The notes: generated from the letters alone by a model not told the origin. A DNA stretch of 64,000 nucleotides from an uncultured Collinsella sp. (GCA_902493145.1 CABUOA010000008.1:1-64000), one strand, 5' to 3'. Positions 10,527 through 19,527 are shown, numbered from the stretch's first letter. Program-made: numbers and translations.

Positions 10527-12614
10527 ATGGCCGAACTTACTGACCGCTTCGGGACCATGGTGTTCTCTGAGGAAGTCATGAAGGACTACCTCCCCAAGGA
10601 CATTTGGAAGCGCCTTGCTGCAACCCTCGAGGATGGTGAGCCGCTCGATCTGGATGTGGCCAACGCCGTTGCCCACGCCATGAAGGTGTGGGCCATCTCC
10701 AAGGGCGCTACGCACTACGCGCACTGGTTCCAGCCGCTTTCGGGCATCACTTCCGAGAAGCACGACAGCTTCCTCGAGCCCAACCACGACGGCACCGCCA
10801 TTACCAAGTTCACGGGTAAGAACCTCATCCAGGGCGAGCCGGATGCCTCCAGCTTCCCCAACGGCGGCCTGCGCGCCACCTTCGAGGCCCGCGGCTACAC
10901 CGCCTGGGATCCCACCAGCCCTGCTTTTATCAAGGACGACGTCCTGTGCATCCCCACGGCGTTCTGCTCCTACACGGGCGAGGCCCTGGACAAGAAGACC
11001 CCGCTGCTGCGCTCCATGACCGCGCTCTCGCGTGAGTCCAAGCGTGTGCTGGCACTCTTTGGCAAGACCCCCAAGAAGGTCGTTCCTTCCGTGGGTGACG
11101 AGCAGGAGTACTTCCTGATCAAGAAGGATGCCTACCGCAAGCGCAAGGACCTGGTCATCACCGGCCGCACGCTCTTTGGCGCCGCTCCCTGCAAGGGCCA
11201 GGAGCTCGAGGAGCACTACTTTGGCGCAATCCGCCCCACCGTCTCGTCCTATATGAAGGACCTGGACAACGAGCTGTGGGCGCTCGGCATTCCCGCCAAG
11301 ACCAAGCACAACGAGGTTGCCCCCTGCCAGCATGAGCTCGCCCCCGTCTATGGCGAGGTCAACGAGGCCATCGACCAGAACCTGGTCATGATGGAGAAGA
11401 TGAAGCTCATCGCCTCCCGCCACGATCTGGTCTGCCTGCTGCATGAGAAGCCGTTCGAGGGCATCAACGGTTCGGGCAAGCACAACAACTGGTCGCTCGG
11501 CACCGAGTCCGAGAACCTGCTCGATCCGGGCGACACCCCGCTCGACAACCTGCAGTTCATCGTCTTCCTCACCGCGGTGATCGAGGCCGTCGACAACTAT
11601 CAGGAGCTCCTGCGCGCTTCCGTCGCTTCGGCCGGCAATGACCACCGTCTGGGCGCCAACGAGGCTCCTCCGGCGATTATGTCCATCTTCCTGGGCGACC
11701 AGCTTACCGAGGTCGTCGAGAAGATCATCGACGGCAAGGCTTCCGTCCACGCCACGCGCGGCGTGCTCGACCTGGGCGCCGACACCCTGCCCAAGCTGAT
11801 GCAGGACAACACCGACCGCAACCGCACCTCCCCGTTCGCTTTCACCGGCAACAAGTTCGAGTTCCGTGCCTGCGGCTCCGAGCAGAACGTCTCCGACTCC
11901 AACCTGGTGCTCGATGCTGCCGTGGCCAAGTCGCTCAAGTCTTTCGCCGACGCACTCGAGGGTACGCCCGAGGATAAGTTCCAGGACGCCGCGCTCGAGT
12001 ACTGCAAGAAGGTGCTGACCGATCACCAGCGCATCCTGTTCTCCGGCGACGGTTACTCCGACGAGTGGCCCATCGAGGCCGAGAAGCGCGGCCTTGCCAA
12101 CAACAAGACCACGGCCGACGCTCTTCCCGCCTTTGTTTCCGATAAGGCCATTGCGCTCTTTGAGGAGACGGGTGTCCTGACCCGCGCCGAGGCCCAGTGC
12201 CGCTATGACTGCAAGCTCGAGAAGTACAACAAGCTCATGAACATCGAGGCTACCACGATGGTTCGCGAGGCGCGTCGTACCTATCGCCCGGTCATTACCG
12301 CCTATGCCACCAAGGTCGCTAAGGGCCTGGAGACAATCCGCGCCGCCGGTGCCGACGCTGCCATGCAGTGCGAGCAGAACACGCTCAACAAGCTCTGCAA
12401 CGGCATCACCGCCATCAACGATTCCATCAAGGCTCTCGACGCCGTGCACCAGAAGGCCGAGACCCTCGATGGCCAGGAGCAGGCCAACGTGTACGCGCAC
12501 GAGGTTGTTCCCGCTATGGATACGCTGCGCGCCGCCGTGGATGCCATGGAGGAGATCGTGGCAGCCGACTACTGGCCGGTCCCGACTTACGACGACATCC
12601 TGTTCTATGTGTAG
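10527..12614 (+). CDS. glnN: Type III glutamine synthetase
   Basis: 695 residues, matching the roughly 700-residue GSIII class rather than 450-residue GSI. It makes glutamine from glutamate, ammonia and ATP in the cytosol. N-terminal [22 protein letters not shown], the block [12 protein letters not shown] (glutamate-site strand), [24 protein letters not shown] and [18 protein letters not shown] are GSIII family blocks. ATG 10527 has AAGGGAG 7 nt upstream; an upstream frame from 10464 adds non-family residues. Codon use is strongly biased, suggesting high expression. It is monocistronic, with a terminator right after. It is probably nitrogen-regulated; no adenylylation motif of GSI type is present. 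Confidence 0.95.
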   Translation: MAELTDRFGTMVFSEEVMKDYLPKDIWKRLAATLEDGEPLDLDVANAVAHAMKVWAISKGATHYAHWFQPLSGITSEKHDSFLEPNHDGTAITKFTGKNLIQGEPDASSFPNGGLRATFEARGYTAWDPTSPAFIKDDVLCIPTAFCSYTGEALDKKTPLLRSMTALSRESKRVLALFGKTPKKVVPSVGDEQEYFLIKKDAYRKRKDLVITGRTLFGAAPCKGQELEEHYFGAIRPTVSSYMKDLDNELWALGIPAKTKHNEVAPCQHELAPVYGEVNEAIDQNLVMMEKMKLIASRHDLVCLLHEKPFEGINGSGKHNNWSLGTESENLLDPGDTPLDNLQFIVFLTAVIEAVDNYQELLRASVASAGNDHRLGANEAPPAIMSIFLGDQLTEVVEKIIDGKASVHATRGVLDLGADTLPKLMQDNTDRNRTSPFAFTGNKFEFRACGSEQNVSDSNLVLDAAVAKSLKSFADALEGTPEDKFQDAALEYCKKVLTDHQRILFSGDGYSDEWPIEAEKRGLANNKTTADALPAFVSDKAIALFEETGVLTRAEAQCRYDCKLEKYNKLMNIEATTMVREARRTYRPVITAYATKVAKGLETIRAAGADAAMQCEQNTLNKLCNGITAINDSIKALDAVHQKAETLDGQEQANVYAHEVVPAMDTLRAAVDAMEEIVAADYWPVPTYDDILFYV

Positions 12615-12644
12615 AACGTAACTGACATATCGTCACGGTATTGA

Positions 12645-12678
12645 GCCGGGGTCCGCATCGCGCGGGCCCCGGCTTTTT
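12645..12678 (+). terminator. Rho-independent terminator after glnN
   Basis: GCCGGGG (12645-12651) pairs with CCCCGGC (12667-12673), followed by TTTTTG. It sits 30 bp after the glnN stop. Confidence 0.88.
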
Positions 12679-12754
12679 GTTCGCGAAGGACGATTTGGAG
12701 TCCGTTTTGCAACTGATTTGCCAACGCAATAAGGGGTCGTGGGCAAATAACGTC

Positions 12755-12942
12755 AAATATGAGTACTGTCACTAAACTACTGCCATCTCGAAATGGCAGT
12801 TTTTGCCGAGTTAGACCACATATGTCCAGGTATATAGCTGAGGTTTGGCTCAATTTGGGCACCAGGTTGTTGATTTGACATCTGATTCACCATCAAAAAG
12901 GCCGAATTCGCTGTTACTAAATCGGTAACAGTACTCATATTT
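12755..12942. repeat. 188-bp element with 15-bp perfect terminal inverted repeats and internal hairpins
   Basis: AAATATGAGTACTGT at 12755-12769 is exactly inverted at 12928-12942. Just inside are two further hairpins: CTGCCAT/ATGGCAG (12780-12799) followed by TTTTTG, and CTGTTAC/GTAACAG (12911-12931). The interior has no credible open frame. The form is that of a MITE-like or structured non-coding element. Terminal repeats this long and perfect are not explained by glnN or the tRNA gene on either side. No flanking target duplication was found by eye. Confidence 0.6.
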
Positions 12943-12989
12943 GCCATTTTTTGCACACGGTCCATCGGCAGATGCCGGAATCCGCACCT

Positions 12990-13017
12990 GTCGGGTTCGA
13001 ATCCCGACGTATGGGTA
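12990..13017 (+). other. tRNA-like 3' fragment (T-arm plus acceptor-like strand)
   Basis: GTCGGG-TTCGAAT-CCCGAC (12990-13008) is a perfect tRNA T-arm, followed by GTATGGGTA, which looks like an acceptor strand. Eight bases upstream at 12932-12939 (TACTCATA) could pair with it, giving a class II-sized span, but the sequence between lacks a D-arm with GG and a proper anticodon arm. It is best read as a leftover 3' end of a tRNA, such as an integration-site scar, rather than a working tRNA. Confidence 0.4.
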
Positions 13018-13019
13018 GC

Positions 13020-13053
13020 AAAAAGCCCGCCACCGCGGAGGGTAACGGGCTTC
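13020..13053 (-). terminator. Terminator of the tRNA-Glu gene
   Basis: On the minus strand AGCCCGTTACC pairs with GGTGGCGGGCT and is followed by TTTTTG. It lies about 10 bp after the 3' end of tRNA-Glu. Confidence 0.8.
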
Positions 13054-13063
13054 TCGATTTAAA

Positions 13064-13140
13064 TGGTGCCCCCAGCGGGATTCGAACCCGCGATATCCAC
13101 CTTGAAAGGGTGGCGTCCTTGGCCGCTAGACGATGGGGAC
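13064..13140 (-). tRNA. tRNA-Glu (anticodon TTC), CCA encoded
   Basis: The minus strand starts GTCCCCATCG and ends TGGGGGC-A-CCA, giving a seven-pair acceptor stem with one G-U. The anticodon arm is CCACC-CTTTCAA-GGTGG with anticodon TTC for GAA codons, and the T-arm is GCGGG-TTCGAAT-CCCGC. The 3' CCA is in the gene. A terminator follows directly. Confidence 0.95.
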
Positions 13141-13240
13141 AGCGGGAAAGAGTATAGCAGACTTTTTTGCCGGCGCGTATATCGTTGGCAAACTGGAAAA
13201 CCACCACACAGGAGCGGGCTTCTATCCCGATTTTCAAATA

Positions 13241-13380
13241 TCTCAATCTGTAACATCTAAGCGGATAAATCGGCTCTACCTGTTACAGATCGAGACAAAC
13301 GACGGACGTCGGGACGAACATCTCAATCTGTAACAGTACGACGACTTTTAACGGTCTACCTGTTACAGATCGAGACAAAC
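13241..13380. repeat. Two tandem 60-bp hairpin units spaced 80 bp apart
   Basis: Unit 1 (13241-13300) and unit 2 (13321-13380) both begin TCTCAATCTGTAACA and end CTACCTGTTACAGATCGAGAC. Within each unit the two ends are inverted copies (one mismatch or G-U), so each can form a 15-bp stem with a variable loop of about 30 nt. The start-to-start distance is exactly 80 bp. No coding sequence is present. The array sits between tRNA-Glu and the MurT-GatD gene 3' end. Confidence 0.6.
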
Positions 13381-13396
13381 TACCGTGGCGGGTCGA

Positions 13397-13433
13397 AACC
13401 ACCACAAAGGTGCCTGTCCCCTTTGTGGTGGTT
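13397..13433. repeat. REP-like palindrome containing GGTGCCTGTCCCC
   Basis: A 14-bp perfect stem (13397-13410 with 13420-13433) encloses TGCCTGTCC. The GGTGCCTGTCCCC core resembles REP palindromes mobilised by RAYT (Y1 transposase) proteins in other bacteria. It ends 7 bp from the stop of the MurT-GatD gene and could also end its transcript. Related palindromes occur at 20742, 52278, 56311 and 59777. Confidence 0.55.
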
Positions 13434-13439
13434 GGGGCG

Positions 13440-15617
13440 TTAGGGGAGGAGCTTCATGGCGGCGTCGTGGGCGGCGTGCTCGTAGGTGTCGTCGAGGGGC
13501 TTGAGCGGCAGCAGGGCTGTGGCCTGCGCATCGCCGCGGCGCTCGAGGGCGTGGGTAATGAGCCAGTCGGCAAGCTCGGGGTTCTTGGGCAGTGCCGGTC
13601 CGTGTAGATACGTGCCGATGACGCCCTTGTAGATGAGGCCCTCAAAACCATCGTCGCCGTTGTTGCCGGTGCCCGCGACGACGGACGTTCCGAGCGGCGT
13701 GGCGTCTGTATCGAGCAGAGTGCGGCCGCCGTGGTTCTCGAATCCCACAAAGGGCTCGGGTGCCAGGTCGGTCGTGACGGCGACGTTGCCGATTAGGCGG
13801 TCGGAGCCGCGCACGGTCTCGGCGGCAATGACGCCCAGGCCCTCAATGCGATCGTCGCCCATATAGTACGAACGGCCGAGCAGCTGATAGCTGCCGCAGA
13901 TGGCAAGCAGCGAGCCGCCATCCTCAACATAGGCCGCGACCTTATCTTTTTGGGTGAGCAGCTCGTGTGCCACGGCTAGCTGGTCGCGGTCGGAGCCGCC
14001 ACCCATCATGACGATATCGGCATCGGCCAAATCAAGCGTTTCGCCCATACGGACCTCGTCCACGCGCACGGGAATGCCACGCCAGGCGCAGCGGCGTTCG
14101 AGAGCGATAACATTGCCGCCGTCACCGTAGAGGTTAAGGGCATCGGGGTACAGATAGACGATGCACAGCGGGCGCGAAAGCTTGACCGGCGCGATGCCGA
14201 CAGGAAGAGCGCTGCCGTCGGCACGGGCTACGGCGCGCCCGGCAACAGCGTCGGCGGTGGCACCCTTCAGCCCGTCGAGCTCCTTGACCAGCGGCGGAAA
14301 GGCCGTGTAGTTGGCGACGGCATAGAAAGTGTCGCCGGCGGCTTCATCCGCAACGGCGCCGATCGCCTGCTCGATATTCGAGATGATGGCGGCGTCGATG
14401 CCGGCGTACTTCAGGCGTACCTGCATATCGTGCGCGCGCGTACCCCCGACAAAGGCGACAAGCCCTGGGGTATTGGCGATGCGCTCGAAATCGACGTCGT
14501 AGATCCACGAGACATCGTGGCCGTCGGCGTCGTTGTCGTTCAGGAAGAAGGCGCAGAGCCTGCCGCCTGCCGTTTTAATGGACTGAATCTGGCGATCGAA
14601 TCCCACGGGATTTTTGGCCAGATTTGCCTCGACGGTACGGCCAGCGATTTCCCAGCGGCCCATGCGTCCGCCGGCGGGGACGTAGGCATCGAGCGTGGGC
14701 TGTAGAAGCGCCGTGTTCACGCCCAACTCGCGCGCCGCAAAGAAGGCGGCGGCAACGTTGTAGACCATGTACAGGCCGTTGTAGCGCGTGGCGATGTGCG
14801 TGGTGGGCGCTTTGGCCTCGGGTCCAAAGTTCAGGTCAAAGTCGTAGCCGCTGCAGGTGAGCTCAACGCCTGTCACGCGACGGACCAGCGCGGGACGACT
14901 CCAACCGCACGAAGGACAATGATAGGCGCCGAGCTGGCCGTACTGCACATAGTCGTACTCCAGCGGCGCGTTGCATTGCGAGCAAAAACGCGAGTCGCTA
15001 ATGCGATCGGACTCGGTGCCCGTGGCGCCGTCGATGCCAAAGGCGATGCTCATATTGGGGACGCGTGCGGCGATCGAGGCGCAGAGCGGATCGTCTGCGT
15101 TGTAGATGAGCGTTGTTGCCGGAGAGAGCTCCAACGCATGGGCGATGACGTCTTGGGTATGGTCGATCTCACCGTAGCGGTCTAGCTGGTCGCGGAACAG
15201 GTTGAGCAGCACAAAGTAGGTCGGCTTGAGCTTGGGCAGGACGCGCACCGTGTAGAGCTCATCGCATTCAAAAACGCCTACGCGCTTGCCGCTGCCGGCA
15301 CGCTTAAGATCGCCGCGCGCCTCGAGCAACGCGCCCACCACGCCCGGCTCCATGTTGTTTCCGGCACGGTTGCATACCACGGTGGCGCCGCTGGCGGCAA
15401 CGGCATCGGCGATGAGGTTGGAGGTGGTGGTCTTGCCGTTGGTGCCGGTGATTACCACGCTGCGGTCGACAAGGTCCGCGAGGTCGCTCAGCAACTCGGG
15501 GTCGATCTTCATGGCGATGCGGCCGGGGAGTACGCCGCCCTGGCGCTTAAGGACGGAGCGCAGTCCCCAGCGGGCGATATCGCTCGAGGTGCAGGCGAGA
15601 GATGAGCGGAAGTTCAT
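13440..15617 (-). CDS. Fused MurT-GatD lipid II isoglutaminyl synthase
   Basis: 725 residues. Residues 1 to about 460 are a MurT-type Mur ligase: P-loop GTNGKTTT (58-65), a four-Cys zinc ribbon (C212, C215, C234, C237), RYNGLYMVYN and the C-terminal NDNDADGHDVSW block with the catalytic Asp. Residues about 478-725 are GatD, a CobB/CobQ-like glutamine amidotransferase: LYPDALNLYGDGGN, nucleophile Cys574 in AICGSYQLLG, and His672 in TYLHGP. In staphylococci and streptococci these are two proteins that together amidate the alpha-carboxyl of D-Glu in lipid II; here one chain carries both, joined by a short linker with no internal start evident. It is followed on the same strand by two helical-repeat genes upstream. 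Confidence 0.9.
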   Translation of the reverse strand: MNFRSSLACTSSDIARWGLRSVLKRQGGVLPGRIAMKIDPELLSDLADLVDRSVVITGTNGKTTTSNLIADAVAASGATVVCNRAGNNMEPGVVGALLEARGDLKRAGSGKRVGVFECDELYTVRVLPKLKPTYFVLLNLFRDQLDRYGEIDHTQDVIAHALELSPATTLIYNADDPLCASIAARVPNMSIAFGIDGATGTESDRISDSRFCSQCNAPLEYDYVQYGQLGAYHCPSCGWSRPALVRRVTGVELTCSGYDFDLNFGPEAKAPTTHIATRYNGLYMVYNVAAAFFAARELGVNTALLQPTLDAYVPAGGRMGRWEIAGRTVEANLAKNPVGFDRQIQSIKTAGGRLCAFFLNDNDADGHDVSWIYDVDFERIANTPGLVAFVGGTRAHDMQVRLKYAGIDAAIISNIEQAIGAVADEAAGDTFYAVANYTAFPPLVKELDGLKGATADAVAGRAVARADGSALPVGIAPVKLSRPLCIVYLYPDALNLYGDGGNVIALERRCAWRGIPVRVDEVRMGETLDLADADIVMMGGGSDRDQLAVAHELLTQKDKVAAYVEDGGSLLAICGSYQLLGRSYYMGDDRIEGLGVIAAETVRGSDRLIGNVAVTTDLAPEPFVGFENHGGRTLLDTDATPLGTSVVAGTGNNGDDGFEGLIYKGVIGTYLHGPALPKNPELADWLITHALERRGDAQATALLPLKPLDDTYEHAAHDAAMKLLP

Positions 15618-15662
15618 GAAGCCGTTCCTAACGTGAATGACATGGTCGTGACGTTTGCGCCG

Positions 15663-16706
15663 TTAAAAGCCGTAACGGCGCGCAAATTCCTGGGCAAGCT
15701 GCGATACCTCTTCGCAAGCGCTGGCCCAGGGGGCAAAGTCGGGAGTATCCGAGATGATGCCGTCGGCTTCCCAAACTGCCTGATGCGAAAGGTCCCAGGG
15801 GTCGTGCGGCTCGGGCCGGCAGGGAAGGTACGGTGTCTGATACATGGGGTTCAGCAAAAAGAACGCGCCGCCCTCGCAGCGGTTGGCAAACTCGCGCAGC
15901 GCGCGTGTGGCCGGGCGCATCTTGTTTGTTTTGAACAGCAGAATCGTGCGGGCGAGCAGGTACCAAGGAGAGTTTTCGAGTGCGTCTGCCCCCATCTGTT
16001 CCTCGAGCTGATGCGCTAGGGCAAAAAAGCCGTCCTGGTCTTCCAAGCGGGCGAGGGCAAGCAGCACGGTGCCGGCGGCCCGGGTGGGATAGCCCTCCGC
16101 CTTAAGGACACGGCGAGAATAGTTGGCGGCGGCGCGGTAACGAGCGCTCGCCATGCACAGCTGCGAGATGGCCTCGAGCGTGTGGAGCCACCCGATAAGC
16201 GCCGGCTCGCTCACGGTAAGGTCTGCTGCGGTGACACCGTCAGCCAAAACATTATTGGTCCAATAGTGCGGGGCCTCCATATCAAACCCGGGCACGCTCT
16301 GTTGCAGGTAGTCGGCCGTGCTCGCCTCGAGCTTCATCAGGTCGCCCAGGCAAGCGTCAACGGGCGTGTCGGCCAGGATGATGGCGAGCAGCTGCGCGTC
16401 GACGGCCAGTGCATCGACGCGGACAATCTTGAGCAGCTCATCGCGCATTTCGTCGAACAGGCGATTGCGCGTCTGCTCGAACTCCTCGTCGCTGCCCATG
16501 TCCTCGATGCGATGGAGCTCGTCGAGCAGGTGGCGATGAACACCGGCATAGGACAGCAGCGCCTGGGCATGCTCGGACTGCGCATACTTTTGGGGATTCG
16601 CGCTCATGTCGTTATGGACAAGCTCGCGTGCTGCATCGGTGAGCTCGGGGTGCGACGCCAGATAGGTGCGCTCCAAGTAGGCGGGGATGAAGACGCTCGG
16701 ATCCAT
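15663..16706 (-). CDS. Uncharacterised helical-repeat (TPR-like) protein
   Basis: 347 residues, mostly predicted helix, with no signal peptide or membrane segment. Helical pairs such as LIGWLHTLEAISQLCMAS and YRAAANYSRRVLKAEGYPT, then RAAGTVLLALARLEDQDGF, resemble tetratricopeptide-like repeats between residues 180 and 300. I do not recognise a catalytic motif. The ATG shares its last-base position with the stop of the upstream 358-residue gene (16706), so the two are coupled. It ends 45 bp before the MurT-GatD start on the same strand. Co-transcription hints at a scaffold or regulator linked with wall synthesis, but function is unknown. Confidence 0.7.
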   Translation of the reverse strand: MDPSVFIPAYLERTYLASHPELTDAARELVHNDMSANPQKYAQSEHAQALLSYAGVHRHLLDELHRIEDMGSDEEFEQTRNRLFDEMRDELLKIVRVDALAVDAQLLAIILADTPVDACLGDLMKLEASTADYLQQSVPGFDMEAPHYWTNNVLADGVTAADLTVSEPALIGWLHTLEAISQLCMASARYRAAANYSRRVLKAEGYPTRAAGTVLLALARLEDQDGFFALAHQLEEQMGADALENSPWYLLARTILLFKTNKMRPATRALREFANRCEGGAFFLLNPMYQTPYLPCRPEPHDPWDLSHQAVWEADGIISDTPDFAPWASACEEVSQLAQEFARRYGF

Positions 16707-17782
16707 TAGAGGTCCCCTCCCTTAAATGGAAGCCCCTGCTCGGCTGCGCGCAGGATGCGCTCGTCGATCTGGGAACGCACGATGTCGTTGGTGGCGACCC
16801 AGGCGGCAAAGCTGGCGTTGTCGGGAGCGCCCAGGCCCTCCTGCAGTACCGGCGTCGCCTCGGACAGCGCAAGGACAAGCTCGTCGGTGGAGCCCACGCC
16901 CACGTTGACGCGGGCATAGACGCCATCGGGAAACTCGGTTTGGAAGTAGAGCGCCTCGGCCGCGTGCGGACACGAGCGCGCAAGGATACGCAGGTAGTGC
17001 TCGGCGCCCTCGTAGTCCAGCTCGCGCCAGGCTGCGCTCATCAGTGCGATGAGCGTCCACGGGTCCAAGTCGCGCTCCGCATCTTTGGGGCGGCGGCGCA
17101 GCGGGGTATTCGCGAGATAGGGTACGGAGTGGGCGGAGCGAAATCTTTTGAGCTCCTCGGCGGGGTATTCGAGTTTTGCCATGGCGAGCATCGCGGTGTG
17201 GCGGACACCAGCGGGGTCGTTGGGCGCAAAGTCCAAGCTGCGATTTGCGGCTTCGAGCGACATGCGATAGCGGCCGCTAATGAGGGCGCGCGACGCAAGG
17301 GCGGCAAGCCAGCGCAGGTAGGGGCGGCGCATAAGGTCGCCAGCGGCCTCGCGCTCGTAGGGGTCCTGCGCCGAGGCGATTTTGAGTGCCAGGTCGTGCT
17401 CGACTTCATCGCGCTTAGATACCAAGTACTGTACGTACTCCTCGTTGGAGTTGGCGGTGAGGGCGGTCAGCATGCGCTGGGCGTCCCAGTTGGTGGGGTC
17501 GAGCGCGGCTGCCTCGCGAAGCATGTTCTCGGCAGCGCCCTCTTCTTGCTCTGCCTGGGTATCGTCAGGGATAAAGGGAATGCGGTAGTCGACAGCCTCG
17601 ACCACCTTGGCAATGAGATGCCCGGCGCGGTCACGGTCGTGCACGATGAGCGGCGCGGGGTTGCGGGTGAATTGTTCCATCAGACGTTCTACGGCGGTGC
17701 CGTCGGTGAGCGGGATATTGTCGCGGCGCAAGGCCTCAAGAACGAGGCGATGGCAATCCTCTTGAATGGGATCGAATGCCAT
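16706..17782 (-). CDS. Uncharacterised helical-repeat (TPR-like) protein, partner of the adjacent gene
   Basis: 358 residues from ATG 17782, which has GGAGG four bases upstream; an ATG at 17812 in frame has no such site. Composition and layout resemble its downstream neighbour: the N-terminal half has LREAAALDPTNWDAQRMLTA and the middle SLEAANRSLDFAPNDPAGVR, both TPR-like. No transmembrane segment, cysteine cluster or enzyme motif was seen. It is the first gene of a three-gene minus-strand unit with MurT-GatD. A pair of coupled TPR-like proteins suggests a complex; the task of that complex cannot be told from sequence. Confidence 0.7.
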   Translation of the reverse strand: MAFDPIQEDCHRLVLEALRRDNIPLTDGTAVERLMEQFTRNPAPLIVHDRDRAGHLIAKVVEAVDYRIPFIPDDTQAEQEEGAAENMLREAAALDPTNWDAQRMLTALTANSNEEYVQYLVSKRDEVEHDLALKIASAQDPYEREAAGDLMRRPYLRWLAALASRALISGRYRMSLEAANRSLDFAPNDPAGVRHTAMLAMAKLEYPAEELKRFRSAHSVPYLANTPLRRRPKDAERDLDPWTLIALMSAAWRELDYEGAEHYLRILARSCPHAAEALYFQTEFPDGVYARVNVGVGSTDELVLALSEATPVLQEGLGAPDNASFAAWVATNDIVRSQIDERILRAAEQGLPFKGGDL

Positions 17783-18282
17783 GGGGCCTCCTTTGCTGCG
17801 GTTAGGGTTCAAATGTCTCTATATAAGGTTCTAGTTTACCCGCATGTGGCACACCGGGGGTGCCGCACTTGGACTTGCACCTTTGCACCACGAAGACGGA
17901 TGTCGCACAAATGTCGGCACCTTGGACGACCGAGTGGTATCACGGTGCCGCAAACGGTCGATTTTCGGCGGCGAACGGTGCATATTTTGGAGGGGCACCG
18001 TCCTGCCCGGGATATGTAGTCAACCTTGATAAAACGTTTGCCCAGCTTGGGGGTATGGATGCTGCACAAGGGTCTTCAGGGATAGAAAAAACGTTTCATC
18101 ATTGGTAACTTTGGATGAATAACTGACCAACCAGAACGGTAAAATAGTGTTTGTCTGAGCGTTGAGACGTTTAGACATCGCGCATTGTCATCGCCGGCAA
18201 CGCGCAAACCGGTCCTAACGGAGCCAATTGGGTGCTCCGTTATATACGCAAGTCTAAGAGGGGCTTGTTTAGGAGGCACAGT
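17783..18282. promoter_or_regulatory. 500-bp divergent intergenic region with hairpin before the Fe-ADH gene
   Basis: No gene was seen. It separates the minus-strand TPR/MurT unit from the plus-strand dehydrogenase. A GTGGCAC/GTGCCGC dyad lies near 17845-17870. AACGGAGC (18217-18224) pairs with GCTCCGTT (18234-18241) 40 bp before the dehydrogenase ATG but lacks a T-run, so it may be a leader stem rather than a terminator. The long untranslated region would suit redox or fermentation control of a highly expressed gene. Confidence 0.35.
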
Positions 18283-19506
18283 ATGGGACGTTTTACCAAT
18301 CCTCGCGATCTGTACTTTGGTGAGGGCGCTCGCCACGAGGTGAAGAACCTCAAGGGCAAGAAGGCCATCATCGTTTCTGGCGGCAGCTCTATGCGCCGCG
18401 GCGGGTTCCTGCAGGACGTCGAGAACGACCTTAAGGAAGGCGGTTTCGAGGTCAAGCTGTTCGAGGGCGTCGAGTCCGACCCGTCCATCGAGACGGTCAT
18501 GAAGGGCGCCGAGGCCATGCGCGAGTTCGAGCCCGACTGGATTATCGCCATCGGTGGCGGCTCGCCCATCGATGCCGCTAAGGCCATGTGGGTCTTCTAC
18601 GAGTATCCCGAGGAGTCCTTCGATAACATCATCCAGCCGTTCAGCTTCCCCGAGCTGCGTCAGAAGGCTCATTTCTGCGCCATCTCCTCTACCTCCGGCA
18701 CCGCTACCGAGGTCACCGCGTTCTCCGTCATTACCGACTACGCCAAGGGCATCAAGTACCCGCTGGCCGACTTCAACATCACCCCTGATGTCGCCATCGT
18801 CGACCCCGAGCTCACCTACACCATGCCCGCCAAGCTGTGCGCCCACACCGGCATGGATGCTCTGACCCACTGCATGGAGGCCTACGTTTCCACCTGCGCC
18901 TCTATGTTCACCGACGCCAACGCCCTGCACGGCATCCGCGAGATCGTCGAGTGGCTGCCCAAGTCCTATGCTGGCGACCATGAGGCCCGTCAGCACATGC
19001 ACGAGGCTCAGTGCATCGCCGGTATCGCCTTCTCCTCGGGCCTGCTCGGCATCGTTCACTCCATGGCTCACAAGACCGGTGCTGCCTTCGAGAACGGCCA
19101 CATCATCCACGGTGCCGCTAACGCCATGTACCTGGGCAAGGTTATCCAGTGGAACTCCAAGGACCCGCGTGCTGCTGAGCGTTACGCTTACGTGGCCAAG
19201 GAGATCCTGCACCTTCCCGGCGAGACCAACGAGGAGCTCATCGCTGCGCTCGTCCAGAAGATTCGCGATCTCAACGACCAGCTCAACATTCCGCAGTCCA
19301 TCAAGGATTACGCGAATGGTGGCGTGAAGGTCGACGCCGAGAACCCGCAGATGGTTTCCGAGGAGGAGTTCCTCGCCAAGCTGCCCGAGATCGCTGCGAA
19401 CGCCGAGACCGACGCCTGCACGCCCGAGAACCCGCGTGAGACCAAGGCTGCCGACTTCGAGAAGATCCTCAAGGCCTGCTACTACGACACCGACATCGAT
19501 TTCTAA
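18283..19506 (+). CDS. Iron-containing alcohol dehydrogenase
   Basis: 407 residues, type III Fe-ADH fold. N-terminal MGRFTNPRDLYFGEGA, nucleotide-binding GGGSPIDAAKAMW (about residues 91-103), and metal ligands in DVAIVDPE, GMDALTHCMEAY, GIVHSMAHK and ENGHIIHGAANAMYL (one Asp and three His). It most likely reduces short-chain aldehydes with NAD(P)H in fermentation. ATG 18283 follows AGGAGG; a frame from 18232 is not supported. Codon use is highly biased, as in glnN, suggesting abundance. A strong terminator follows, and two GldA-like genes lie downstream, so three related dehydrogenases stand in a row. Confidence 0.93.
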   Translation: MGRFTNPRDLYFGEGARHEVKNLKGKKAIIVSGGSSMRRGGFLQDVENDLKEGGFEVKLFEGVESDPSIETVMKGAEAMREFEPDWIIAIGGGSPIDAAKAMWVFYEYPEESFDNIIQPFSFPELRQKAHFCAISSTSGTATEVTAFSVITDYAKGIKYPLADFNITPDVAIVDPELTYTMPAKLCAHTGMDALTHCMEAYVSTCASMFTDANALHGIREIVEWLPKSYAGDHEARQHMHEAQCIAGIAFSSGLLGIVHSMAHKTGAAFENGHIIHGAANAMYLGKVIQWNSKDPRAAERYAYVAKEILHLPGETNEELIAALVQKIRDLNDQLNIPQSIKDYANGGVKVDAENPQMVSEEEFLAKLPEIAANAETDACTPENPRETKAADFEKILKACYYDTDIDF

Positions 19507-19527
19507 TCGACTCTTGTTATCGTAACG

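Noticed and set aside
10476..12500. A 674-codon minus-strand frame opposite glnN
   Set aside because: Low-complexity antisense shadow of a highly biased gene; glutamine synthetase motifs on the plus strand are unambiguous.
12932..13018. A complete class II tRNA
   Set aside because: The ends can pair, but there is no D-loop GG and no anticodon arm; kept only as a 3' fragment.
13241..13380. CRISPR array
   Set aside because: Only two units, each a long hairpin with 80-bp spacing, and no cas genes; not a CRISPR.
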